Assembly: GCA_021234155.1 (NCBI GenBank)
Contig: JAJEKV010000238.1
Span: 560,001 to 624,000 of the forward strand
Length of the DNA stretch: 64,000 nt
Reading direction: 5' to 3'
DNA from: Isoetes taiwanensis
Lineage: Eukaryota; Streptophyta; Lycopodiopsida; Isoetales; Isoetaceae
Part shown: positions 1 to 11,166 of the stretch, piece after piece
How positions within the stretch are numbered: position 1 is the first letter of the stretch
How the letters are laid out: each line of letters begins with the position of its first letter
Translations under genes and position numbers: made by a program
Notes under the pieces: generated by a model
What the model was told of the DNA's origin: nothing
The model's database searches: none
What the model saw: only the letters and a program-made list of their open reading frames with translations

Positions 1-149
1 GCTCCTATCTAGTTTTATGATGATAGTATACCTGAACTTTGTGATCTTGGTTTGAAAGTGCCATCTAATGCAGATGAATTCAAGTCTACACATTTGCAAC
101 AACAACAGGACGAGTTCTTGTGGGGAATCTTTATCTTTTGCTGAAATGC

Positions 150-1127
150 CAAGACCTTTGGGTGCGAAAGCATGGCTCAGGATAAGAGCTAGAGTTGCTA
201 TAGCTCCACCAGATCTTGAAACAGCTCAGGAGCACCCTATGAACTTGTTCCGAAGTCTCCTTATTGCCATCATTAAATCTGTGGAAAGGATTGTTGGTCC
301 AAAAGCCCCTGATGAAACTTGTCACATTGTCATTGATCATGAAGGCAACGTCCCCTATTGGGAAGGATTGGAAAGGACAGAGTTATGGTGTCATACCTCC
401 GGTAGGTTCATCATCTTTTTTTTTCCATATGCCTTTTTCTACTAGGCTTATGTTGAATCCGATTGATCTGGTTTTTTGGTGAAGGGTGAAAATCCTAAAA
501 GCCTGGTACTCCAAATGCAGTTCGATTAATATACTCTATTGCTTCAACTAGATATAGATATGATGATGATTTTGATGGGAGGACAACTAGTTTATGTGTA
601 AGAAGGGCTGTTTATTGGGATCCAGAGACAGGCAAAGAGGATCCATCTGGCAAGGTTATGTTGCTGCCTAAAAATGATAAAAATGCAACACATATTATGG
701 TAGCCGCTGGAACAGGATTTGCTCCATATAGGGGCTATTTGAGAAGAATGTTTATGGAGGATGTTCCGACTTTTAAATTTGGGGGACTTGCTTGGCTTTT
801 CTTAGGGGTTGCTAACATTCAGATTCTTCTTTATGATGATGAATTTAAGACATGGGAACAAACAAACAAAAAGGGTAAAAAAAATGCAAGTACAAGATAA
901 AATTGAAGAATATAGCACTGAAGTATTCAACTTGTTAGATGGAGGTGCCCACATTTACTTATGTGGTCTTAAAGGTATGATGCCTCCACATTTAGTTATG
1001 TGGTCTTAAAGGTATGATGCCTGGGATACAAGACACTCTAAAGAGAGTTGCCAATGAAAGAGGGGAAAGTTGGGAGATTTTAACAAAATTGAAGAAGAAC
1101 AAGCAGTGGCATGTTGAAGTATATTGA
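150..1127 (+). pseudogene. FNR: ferredoxin-NADP(+) reductase pseudogene
   Basis: The intact enzyme is a plastid flavoprotein moving electrons between ferredoxin and NADPH. Recognisable pieces occur in family order: [11 protein letters not shown] and CHIVIDH (about 285-340), the FAD-binding stretch around [20 protein letters not shown] (590-645), the NADP-binding stretch [12 protein letters not shown] (780-815), [15 protein letters not shown] (945-985) and the C-terminal KQWHVEVY ending at the stop 1125-1127. It is broken in several ways. There is a 10-bp insertion near 370, frameshifts near 497-530, two internal deletions (about 24 codons between EDPS and GKVMLLP at about 650, and about 20 codons near 850), and a 37-bp tandem duplication at 957-1011. 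An 83-bp GT-AG intron remains at 402-484, so this is a decayed genomic copy and not a processed one. The N-terminal part upstream of 150 is not recognisable. Confidence 0.93.
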
Positions 1128-4100
1128 GATACATCAAAGCAGGATTTTGAAATTTATGTGTTTGCTTCATACAACAACAAACTTTCAAATAATGGTGCAT
1201 AGGTTCACCTCACTTGTTAAGAAACACATTTCTATGATGTTTGTTTCGCCCATGAACTTGAGGGTCTGATCAAGCATGATCTGAACTCAAATAAATAAAT
1301 TAATTAATTAATCTCGTAAGAGTCCAAAAGTGAAAAGTTTAACCAGCCCATTTGAACTTAAAAAACATTACAATCACGATAGCTTTAATTTTATATTTTA
1401 TACAACAAATGGGTCCCATTGGAATATTCCTTTATACATCACCTCCGAAACTCCTTTTGAGTATAGTGGAATTTTTATGTGAAATTCAAGAAAATGAACC
1501 ATGAAAGTTAAAGTTCTAGTTAGTATTAACCTAAATGTTATACAAAACATAGACTACCAGTATAAGTTATAGTGACTAGCATTATAAGTTATATGCAAGA
1601 TTGTTAGAGTCCATAGCATCTTGCTACATAGTAGACTTCCAATTTTGGTTTCTTTGCAGGCAGCAACAATACTCAGAGTTCTGGAGTATCATAGCAAAAG
1701 GTCAACTATGAATGTGTTCAGTTCATATGCAAATAATTCAGATCTTTGTGGCTTTCCATTATGAAAGTACTCCGAAAGCATTATTTCTGCTCTAAGTTCA
1801 CGTCTAGAGCATAAACGTTCTTAACTTTTATGCATAGTAGCAGTCATCTTAAAGTGTACTCTTTTAAAGAAATCTAGCATTGCACTTGACGTAGATCATA
1901 TACACATTTTGTTACTGGAAGGAGAAAATTATAGGTCAACTCTTTGCCAGATTTCAAACTTTCCATTTTGTATCTAGATATTTCTAAATATTTTCATCCT
2001 GAAACCTCCTTCAAACCTTAAGATTTAGTCAAAATGCATAAATAGACATTAGAGAAGCTAAAAGTTGAAGCGACATGTCACTAATAACTTGGTGAAAGTA
2101 AAATGTTGGCTACGATATCAAATCAATATACTCCTAATAGCAAATCAAAAGGAACAAATATGAAACCAAGTGATATCCATAATAGCATGTCTCAATATAC
2201 ATGGTAACAAGCCTAATGCTATGTTAAATGAACCGATAAGAAATCTTCAAGGAGTTCTCTCATTTCTATGCTGACAAAACAGGTATTTCCATTCTATGCT
2301 CTATTGGACTTGTCCTTATGCTTTTGCAATACTTGTTCCATGCCGAGCACCAAAGATTTCTTCAAGCCAATTTCCATAAAGTCATGGTATCGTCACTTCA
2401 CCTTCCGACCATGGAGGGCAACCCTCCGTGCGCAGCACCCTTTTTTTTTATTATCAAATTTGGACACCTTTGGCTCTGTACAATGTTGCAGAGATGATAG
2501 CATAATTTAGAACTTGTTCTTTTCTAATCTACCCATTTGGCTTAAAAACTGCCGCCTACGTGGAAATTGAGAAAAGATCTTAGACGATGACAAAGGAGTT
2601 ACCACCCCACAAACCTGTGGATGATATCCAAATTGTTGTGGGATAGATAGATATCCACCAACCCATTTTATCATCCTCAGTTCTAATGGATTAAATAGAA
2701 TGAAGGTAGGACAATATACAGACCATGGTTTCTGCATGCATGCTTGAACTGCAGCGAACGATGTCCGACTGTCAATAACCATAGAATCTAATACACTTGG
2801 AAGGTAAGGAAACTTAAATTGAGGAAATTTCAACTTGAACTATGAGCTTAATGCTTTAGAATAAGGAATGCTGGACATAAATCAGTGGTTTCACTTCAGA
2901 ATAAGAAAATGCTCAAAAGTTTTTAGAACTTCAACTAAAACCATGGGCTCAATGCTTCAGATTAAGAAATGTTGAATACAATATTCGGAACGATGAACAC
3001 AAACTATCGTTTTTAGGCTAAACCATATCTTATTTCTTGATAGTGAGGCCTATAAAGTATCGACAAATTATACAACTCAACTTACAAAAGTATTAGCATG
3101 AACAAATGGAACTTGAGATTGAGATCATTCTTACTTGACGCATCTCTTAGCAATCGATCTTAAATTCATACATCTGATATTCAACTATCAAATATGGGAA
3201 AATCAAGGAAGAGGCGACTTACAGAACGTCATCATCTATGTGCTCCTACAACATGCCTACCATCTTTTCTAGAAATATCATCAAAATTAATGAGTATGCA
3301 TACGTCTTTTGCAGAAACGATCTTGTTGCACCAAGTTTGTTATTTCACATCATTTTGTAACACTGAACTATAGTCCACTATGCTTACATCCAGTTCGTGT
3401 TTTCTCGATATTGTTCAACGAATATGGCATGGAAACAATACTGTACGACAACAATATTATGAAGTGACTGCAGCATAAAGAAGAAATTATATTTGAATCA
3501 AGAACCAAAAGCTAAGGACAAATTTCCATAGGATACAATGTTGAATGTGAATCCTTTGAGAATATTACCTATAGAAGCATATGCTACCAATTTATAAATT
3601 GGAATCTGCAGCATACCTTTTGACACCTTAAATTGGAAACTGAGAAAATCTTGCAGCAGATGGTCGCCCAACACTCTTGAAACAACCTTGTGCATCCTTG
3701 TCATTACGGTAAACCCACAAGTTCCTTTTGGTTCTGCATCTTAGATTTGATTATCGCATAATGTGAAGCATGCACATGGCACTAACTACAATTGCAGGTT
3801 ACTCTAGCTTATTGTCAATTATCAAATTGTCTGTGATCTTAAATTGTTTCCCTGTTTGCACCTATTTGATATGCTTTCTATAATCATTTAGTAGATTCTG
3901 CCATTTCTGTATCTTAATGAAATTGGTAGCAGGCATTAGATGTCATTCTGTCACTTTTAGGAGTTGATAGACCTTAATGCGATGCATGTACATTAGATTA
4001 TTTGCTTGCCAACTTCCTTTATATTTATCAGATTATTGCTACCTTGGATTTTTCGTAACGATTATCTGTGATTCTGAATTCATATAGATTGTACTGAGAC

Positions 4101-7100
4101 AGTTGGTCGTCCAGAATTATCAAGGTGCAATCTGCAATGAGTGTTATGGAGTTCACATACAATAGATGGTGAGTCTCCTAAAAGGAAAATGTAGCTTACC
4201 TTTGAGCAGCTGGCCTATTATATGGCTGTCTACTTTGAGCGTGACCCATTTTGAAGCAAATATGATAAGGAAATACCCATGGTATGTTTTAAGATGCAGG
4301 AAGATATAGAACATGTGTTAAACAGACCATAACAATGCTATAACAATGCTGTGAGTGTTTTTTTGAGCAGAAAGTTCTTCACATTTATTTCTAAGGCTCA
4401 TTCACCCTATGATTTTATTCTACTAAAGGCTGGAAAGATCGATCCAGAATAGAACATACATAAGGAGAGGATTGTGGAGACGGATGCCACATCTTTGGTA
4501 TCAATTGGCACAGATCAAAGTTGGGAGATCCTTCTAAATAAGGATAGTCTTACCTAATCTAAGCATGCCACTTTCTTATGTAAACGTAAACAAGAAAAAA
4601 ATGTGCAAGTTTTCTCCATATATCCATACAAGTTATCTAAGTAAGCTTTTATCTGATTCAGAGCTTTTGAGATGCTATTTTGTAAGCATTGAATCCAGGT
4701 TGTAGGGACAAGAAGAGCCACACGAAGCCTGCATAGAACTGGATTCATAATGCTCATTGTTATTTGCGAAGCTGTTCTTTTTGTTGATCAAGTTCTAACA
4801 GGGCTCTAAAAAGAGATATATGGTCCTCTTTCTACATGGATGACTGATCCCTAGCAATTTTGAATATATTTCTTGGAAATTCTCTGTGGAAGTTTCACAT
4901 AATGTAACAACCAAATCTCAGATGCAACCAAATGATCACGTAAAAGGAGCTGATAAAAAGATGTAGAAGTATCACCCTTTTCATCAGTATCGAATGAATG
5001 ATTTGCTCGGTGCAAATGAGGAAACAATTTAAGTCACCTTGATAATTGGCAATAAGTTATCGTAACCTGGAATTGTAATGAGTGCCCTGTGCATGTTTCA
5101 CATTATGCAACAACCAAATCTAAAATGCAGCACCAAAAGAAAATTGTGACTGCAATTAGTGCCCTGTGAAAGTTTCACATAATACAACAATCAAATCTAA
5201 GATGCAAAACCAAAAGATGAAGTAAAGGAGTTGATAAAAAGATGCAGAAACTCTCTCAAATTGGCAGCTTTTCATTTTCTTATTCAAGTATCACCCTGCT
5301 CCTCGGTGCTCAATGAATAATTTGCTCAAACTGACATGGATGACATTGAAGTACCAATTCTTTGCACTGCAAATCATTGCAGATGGTAAGAATCTCTTTT
5401 AAAGAAGATGATAATACAACAGAAGATAAGAGGTGCCGATTTAACTCAAAACTAAGAATCTAAACTGCAAAGTTCAGAACAGAGCTTCCTAGCTCCCAAA
5501 GTTCCAACCTAAATTTCTATTAAAATTATGAATATAAATGCGCAGATAATGCACAAAAGCTCTCTGTCTTTGCAACTTAAAAAGCAAGATAAGATATTGA
5601 AGCTAAAGGCTGCTAGGTTCTGCCTGATGTTAATCATGGGGCAGAATTACAGAATTCCAGTCATGCAAACATCAGCTTTAAGCGAGGCAGTGAGCCGAAA
5701 TTGATTTGCTAGAATTGAATCTATGGATTCTGGAAATCAAATGGGGCTCATTATAATAGTGATGCCTGCCATGAGCCGAGCATGAGGATAATAGAGCCCT
5801 CAAGTACAACAGATAAGAGCATAGATTTTAAGCAATGATCTAATGCATAAGCAATAAATTTGAAACAAAGTCTTGCAAAAAATCGCTTATCAAGGTGTAA
5901 AGGCAGATGCCCAGCCCAATACAAACTTTCTAGAATCTGAGAACCTATTGCTAGCATGTGATGAGGCGATGGATGTTGAACACATGAACATCTATAACAA
6001 ATAATCTTATTACACTTTGTAAGCTGAAAACATTAACCACATCATTTAAAATATCATTTACCAAGTAGAGCATACAGAAATGAAAACGTACAGCTAGTAC
6101 AGCTAGGGTTTAGAACTATTTACCAGCATCTTTGAGCCCTCTTGTCTGATATGTAGTCAGTTCTTATTCGATTCCACCATCTATCATGAAGAATTCCTAA
6201 ATCCAAGCAATTTGCAATCAAAGTTAGATAAAATGAGACAAAGATCTTTAAATGTCTACCATGGGCCACCATAATGCATTGTAATGTAATGTAACTACTC
6301 TATTTTTGATGAAAAGCAATGAGATATGTTTGCATACTTATATGGTTGAGCTATGCACACGTCTGCAAATATATCTTATTGAAGGAGACCATATCCCTTA
6401 GTTCGTCCAATGGCACCATCTGATTTCAAAGTGCTCAAAGCCCAATATTACAGTCTTTGAGAAGGATTTAAGCAGTAGAACCGAGCAACATGCTAGGTTC
6501 TGAGCTTAGAATACCTACAGAAGCTTAGCAACATGCGATGTTCTACTTGATGGATAGTCCCATAAAAAACCATGCTAATGAAAAATAAAGATGAGAAACC
6601 AGAAGTCCAATACGTAAAGTCTGGCTCGCATCACCTCTCTGTTTTCTTCTCAAAAATGTCGATGGAGCCTTTAATAATTGAAGACATCATTGATTGCTTG
6701 CTACTTTTGGTGCTTCAGTGGAAAAAAAGCAGAGAACGGTCTTTTTGTGACTCAGAATTTCCTTCTGAACATTGCCGGATATGCATGCTGAGATGAAAAA
6801 TTCAGACCCGAAAAAAAGCATCAAGGAAGCAAAAATGCATTCAAGAATGGTTTTAGACGGTAGCATATGATATGATTATAGAAGGCTGAGGCCTTCATGG
6901 CCATGCATGGAGTTATTTTATGGCATGCCCTCGAGTAGAAATCGAAGAATAAAAATCATAGGGAAAAAACTTCTACGATTTTTGGGAATCGATAAGTTTT
7001 TCCGGCGACCACAATCCAAAAAATCATAGGAAATCAAGTTAAAAAAAAATCCAAATTTTTTTTTGGTCAAACCTGAGAATCCCAAATTAACAAGATTGAT

Positions 7101-7582
7101 TATCTCAACAACTTACACTGTCATTAAATGATTTCATTGCCATAGATCAAAGCATATACAAAGTAAAAACCATCATTCAAAGTTTCGGCCTCATAAATAC
7201 AACCCCTTCAAACTCTCTCCTATCAAAGTTGGCATGGTTAAGAATCTTTAGTTGTATCGTCTTTGCTGCTAATATTTCACCCAAATATCCTCCCTATTGG
7301 ATCAATTAACGCTTGCAAAGAACACGAATTTATGTCATATTTATTTTTGATAGTATAATGTGAACAATGAAGTAGAGTGTGAGCTTCATCCTCCAATTCA
7401 GCATCTATATATAAGGTACAAATCCGTTGATTTTATCAAGTTTTATCCATCTTCCTGTTTTTAGTTCTCAAATCATACGAGCTCATCTAAAGCGTGCACT
7501 CATGCGACGTCAATGCACAAATACATGTTCTATCAGATACCTTACTTTCTGCAGTGTAGAAGTATAAATTCATTATAAAATA
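1128..7582. other. no gene recognised (6.4 kb)
   Basis: AT-rich DNA without a convincing coding region. Open frames here are short and lack family signatures. One possible exon on the minus strand lies at about 3620-3705 (reading KVVSRVLGDHLLQDFLSFQF, followed by a GT donor), but nothing joins to it. The only structure I see is the imperfect repeat at 4870-5335, listed separately. Confidence 0.5.
4870..5335. repeat. imperfect threefold local repeat
   Basis: Related blocks start near 4878, 5090 and 5162. Each holds a version of GTTTCACATAATGTAACAAC followed by an AATCTnAGATGCAacc element. The first and third also share the later parts GAGCTGATAAAAAGATG and the stretch around AATGAATGATTTGCTC. 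The copies differ by substitutions and small indels, so this is old local duplication. Confidence 0.7.
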
Positions 7583-7960
7583 CATAAATGGGTAGAAGCG
7601 ACTACTCATAAATGTCTAGACAGTTTTTCCCAGTTGGTTAAAGGCATGTCGGCTAGGAATGTTACATTTGATAACAGAGCAGGGCTCAAGTTCGATTCTA
7701 TGGGGTAAGTATGACCCAGAATACCGTTAGACAGTAGGTCATGACTTCGTCTTAGTTACAGGATGGTGTGGTCTATGGTCGTATTGTGATGCTCGAGGAT
7801 GAGCATAGTTTTAGTGGGAGAGATTGTAGAGATCGCTCAACTGGATCTTGGTGTCACATTCCCGAGACATCGGCATAAATGGGTAAAAGCAACTACTCAT
7901 AAACATCTAGACGGATTTGCCTAGTTGGTTAAGGGCATGCCGGTTATGAACGTTACAGGA
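7583..7960 (+). repeat. tandem pair of tRNA-like SINE units
   Basis: The block beginning CATAAATGGGTAGAAGCGAC at 7583 recurs at 7874, a period of 291 bp, with about 85% identity over about 85 bp before the second copy stops. Each unit has an A-box-like CCAGTTGGTTAAAGGCAT, and the first has a B-box-like CAAGTTCGATTCT at about 7685-7700, spaced as in a tRNA. This is the layout of a tRNA-derived SINE head. No full acceptor stem can be folded, so it is not a tRNA gene. Confidence 0.55.
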
Positions 7961-8983
7961 TTAGCTAATGTTATCATCCAAAGCTGCTGCAACTCATCCT
8001 GTTCTATGGATACAGGGTACAGAAGCCAAAGTTCAGGAATCTGCCTATTCATCAATGCTCAGCCATCCCAACCAAAACCATGTCTAAATCATTTGAGATT
8101 GACTCTTTAAGACGCTCTAAAAGTCAACTTTCAAATGATGACTCTGGCTTTTGCATGAATGGGAAGACAACTCCTACTCGATTGTTTATGTGAATGGCCA
8201 GTGCAAATAAAAAGGAAGCAGTAAACACGGCTTTCAATTTTTATTTGCTTTATATTTAATCTGAGCCCTCATCGTTACTCTCCCGACATTTCCACCTTCC
8301 AAATGGAATATGTGGGGCATAACCCACTTCCACACCAACCATCCCTAGCGTTTGCCCCCCTTCAAGCAACCCAAAAAATGGAAAACAACCAGAAGCAATG
8401 CATGTTGGGCAGTGCCACTCATCCTTCTTGAACATGACGCTTCCCTCATTGTGGATCTTTACCTGACAGTGCACCTACTGGCCATCTTGTCCAACACTGC
8501 AAAGCATTTGTAACTTTGGGGGGAGCATGTAATAGAAATAGTAGAGAGGGCTTCATCCATGTCTTGGTGTTACCAACGCATTTTTAAAGTAATCAAAGAT
8601 GCAAATAACGACATAGTAGAGGATGCATTAGAGGAAGTGGTTGCAGTCCACCTTTTCTATGGTGAGTAGGGGACGGAGTACCCTAGAATCGGTCGGCAAG
8701 AGACATTCGACTGGGCATCCTGCGAGATCTGCAATTGATAGCTGGTCTGTTATAAGCCGAGATTAGTAAACATCGAAGACAATGGAAAAATATTAAAAGC
8801 CAAAAAGATAAACACATATCCTAGGCTATCAACCTGCCTGTAAATTATGGGCCCCAATTCACAATTCGCCTAGAAAATCATGAGAAACAAAATACACACC
8901 AAAAAAAACTAGCAAAAAGGCACGACAGGGGTTGTGGCCAAGCAAGATCAAACTAAAAACTATACTTATAGACTAAAATTAAC
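7961..8983. other. no gene recognised (1.0 kb)
   Basis: A 72-codon minus-strand frame (8256-8474) contains the Cys-rich string WHCPTCIASGC but has no partner exon and no family I can name. The rest shows no feature before the LINE fragment begins. Confidence 0.4.
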
Positions 8984-10090
8984 ATGAAAAATTTGTACGG
9001 ATATGGAGCTCACCTTCTCTATCAGATCATCAGACAGTTAATATATGCTGATGATGTGGACCTCCTAGCTTACACACCAGCAGACATGCAACGACATCTC
9101 GATGCCCTGGACACATTCTGCCAAGCGACTGATATGCGCGTCAACCTGGCCAAGACTTTTCATATCATCTTCACGTCAGCCGAGGGTCCACTCCTTCAGT
9201 TACCGAGGCCAGAATGTGGAAATTGCATCCACATACAAATATTTGGGAGTGGAGTTTCCTTCTACTATGCACTGGGACACATCCATACGGCTATGAGTGA
9301 CGGCAGGCTGGAAGGCACTATATGCAATGCAAAACAATAGTCATAGAGCGGAGTTGTATGATTGGGCCCATCAGTCACACTTGTTCAAGGTCTTAGTGGA
9401 GCCTGTCCTTTTATACGGGGTGGAAGTATGGGGCCCAGTAGTATCACTTGCTACTTGGAATGACTTGGAGCAGGTCCAGAAAGCCTTCTTAATACGAGCA
9501 CTAGGGGTGAAGTCCACAGTCCCATATCAAATTCTACTGCAGGAGACAGGATTCTTGCCTCTTCAGAGGGCAGCCCTTGATCGCCACATTGTCTATTTTC
9601 AGAAGGTGGTCAATATAGACGATGCTCGTCTCCCTAAACTAGCTTATATCATGGCAATGGGGCTGCAGCGCCTCAAGGCCTGCTGGAGGGAAAAGAGCTC
9701 AATGGTTGGCTAGATGAAATGTGCAGGAGCACAGGTGCATACATGTGCAAACAGAGGCAGATCGCCATAGCTTGAGGCAATATCTTGACGCTTGCTTCCT
9801 CAGCAAGCTTTGGGATGCCAATGCCCTTGAACATGTCAAGACAGCACACTACCAGCGCCACATAAATCCCACATTGGAACGAGGCCCACAATACTACCTG
9901 CATACCCACTTGCCCATGAAAAGGTGCAGACTCATTGCCTCCATTCGCACAGGGGCACATCATCTTCGAATTGAGACTGGCAGATGGATTGGTGAGCCAC
10001 GCCAGACGTGCTCGCCAACGCCGCCAAATGGGAGTCATTGAGGATGAATCTCATACACTTCAAAGTTGCCCAAAGATATGATCAAATTCG
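8984..10090 (+). pseudogene. LINE ORF2 fragment: RT C-terminal half
   Basis: Read across frameshifts, the segment gives QLIYADDVDLL followed by MQRHLDALDTFC (RT motif C and downstream, 9030-9125), then LVEPVLLYGVEVWGP and the LEQVQKAFLIRALG helix (9390-9510), then a C-terminal block with HINPTLERGPQYY and RIETGRW (9860-9990). Shortly after, EDESHTLQSCP (10035-10070) matches the zinc-finger-like end typical of plant LINE ORF2. At least two frameshifts (near 9270 and 9715) and lost zinc ligands make it nonfunctional. Confidence 0.85.
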
Positions 10091-10420
10091 GACGCTTATG
10101 CCGAAGTTGGTCCCCCGCCACCGTTACATGTGACATTGAGCACAAAGATCCGTGACGGGTCGGGATCATACCTTCAGGAGGTTATGGACATGCGAGATCA
10201 GCTATGTCCTCGGGCACATACTTGACATGTATATATACATTGATGTATACTTGTACAGTTTGATGGCATTCTTATTACTGCCACGGTTTTTCCCTCGAAA
10301 ACCCTTCGGGGGGGGGGAGGGTTTAACTTGGGACAAGAATAAGTTTGTTGCACTCCTTATAGGTCCCATAGGCCGATTGGCCTCAGTGGACGATAAAAAA
10401 TCATTCTCATTCTCATTGAG
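8984..10420 (+). mobile_element. 5'-truncated LINE (non-LTR retrotransposon)
   Basis: This is the 3' part of an L1-like LINE. It keeps the reverse-transcriptase catalytic motif YADD, the thumb and connection region, a C-terminal domain and a 3' tail. The tail near 10300-10420 has a G-run (10307-10318) and ends in short TCATTC repeats at about 10397-10418, as expected for a LINE end. The 5' half (endonuclease, ORF1) is missing, the usual result of truncated target-primed insertion. It belongs to the same broad family as the LINE at 52100-56120. No target-site duplication could be defined because the exact 5' breakpoint is unclear. Confidence 0.82.
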
Positions 10421-10806
10421 TGCATGTATGAATTTGGTATCAATGTCATTAATGTCTTCTTCCAAGTTATGATCTTGCTACTTTGTATTAAGCTTTTTGC
10501 TCAAATATATGGGTAGAATCACTAAATAAATTTCTCCTTTAAAATAATCATGATGGTGCACTGTACATCTAAGGGGAGAGAAAGTTGTTGGGTCTGCGTT
10601 TTTGCACTAATAAGTGGAGTCATTGCTTTATGTTCATCTTTGTGCACATACTTAGAGAAAAATGCGTGGACCTAACACTAACATTTACCAAACACTAACA
10701 CTAACATTTGCCAACTCATGACTTGATAAATAAAATTGACATCTTATTTTGTAGGGATACCCATGCGACGTGAGGAAAAGGTGCCATGAAAATGCACGCC
10801 GCATAC
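10421..10806. other. no gene recognised
   Basis: AT-rich spacer between the LINE tail and the solo LTR. It contains a short duplicated phrase (CTAACACTAACATTTACC and a close copy, 10673-10705) and nothing else I can name. Confidence 0.4.
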
Positions 10807-11161
10807 TGTTGGAATATAAATATGTCGACTACATAATGTCTGAAACAAAGAAGTTGGTTCAAAGACTTAGCACACAGTGTGCGAGAAGGTGTTGAAATGT
10901 ACGTGAAGGCAAAGACTTTGTCAAGATCGCTAGCATAAACCCTAAATCAGTGCCATAATTAGTGGGCGGTGGTTAAACGGTAGACTACTATTCTTAGTCT
11001 CACCGGTTGTATATATTGATTGTACGTTATGTACTATGGAATGCTCAGAAGTAGAGATTGTATTTCCTATTGCTTTTCTCAATAGAGTTATTCTTGTTCT
11101 TCTATTCTATCTCTTGAGTCGATCTTGTGGGGTTTGTGCTAGTTTTGCACTAGTTCTATCA
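10807..11161 (+). mobile_element. solo LTR with 5-bp target duplication
   Basis: A 355-bp segment starts TGTTGGAATATAAATATG and ends TTCTATCA, so it has the TG...CA ends of an LTR. It is bracketed by a perfect CATAC duplication (10802-10806 and 11162-11166). The TGTTGG start and 5-bp duplication fit a Ty1/copia-type LTR. No internal retrotransposon sequence lies next to it, so it is best read as the product of LTR-LTR recombination. Orientation is set only by the reading direction used here. Confidence 0.82.
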
Positions 11162-11166
11162 CATAC

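Noticed and set aside
2507-2833. 108-codon minus-strand frame
   Set aside because: No recognisable family and no flanking exon. Such a length is not unusual for chance in this much AT-rich sequence.
8256-8474. Cys-containing minus-strand frame (WHCPTC)
   Set aside because: Only one CxxC, no second pair at zinc-finger spacing, and no joining exon. Kept as unassigned.
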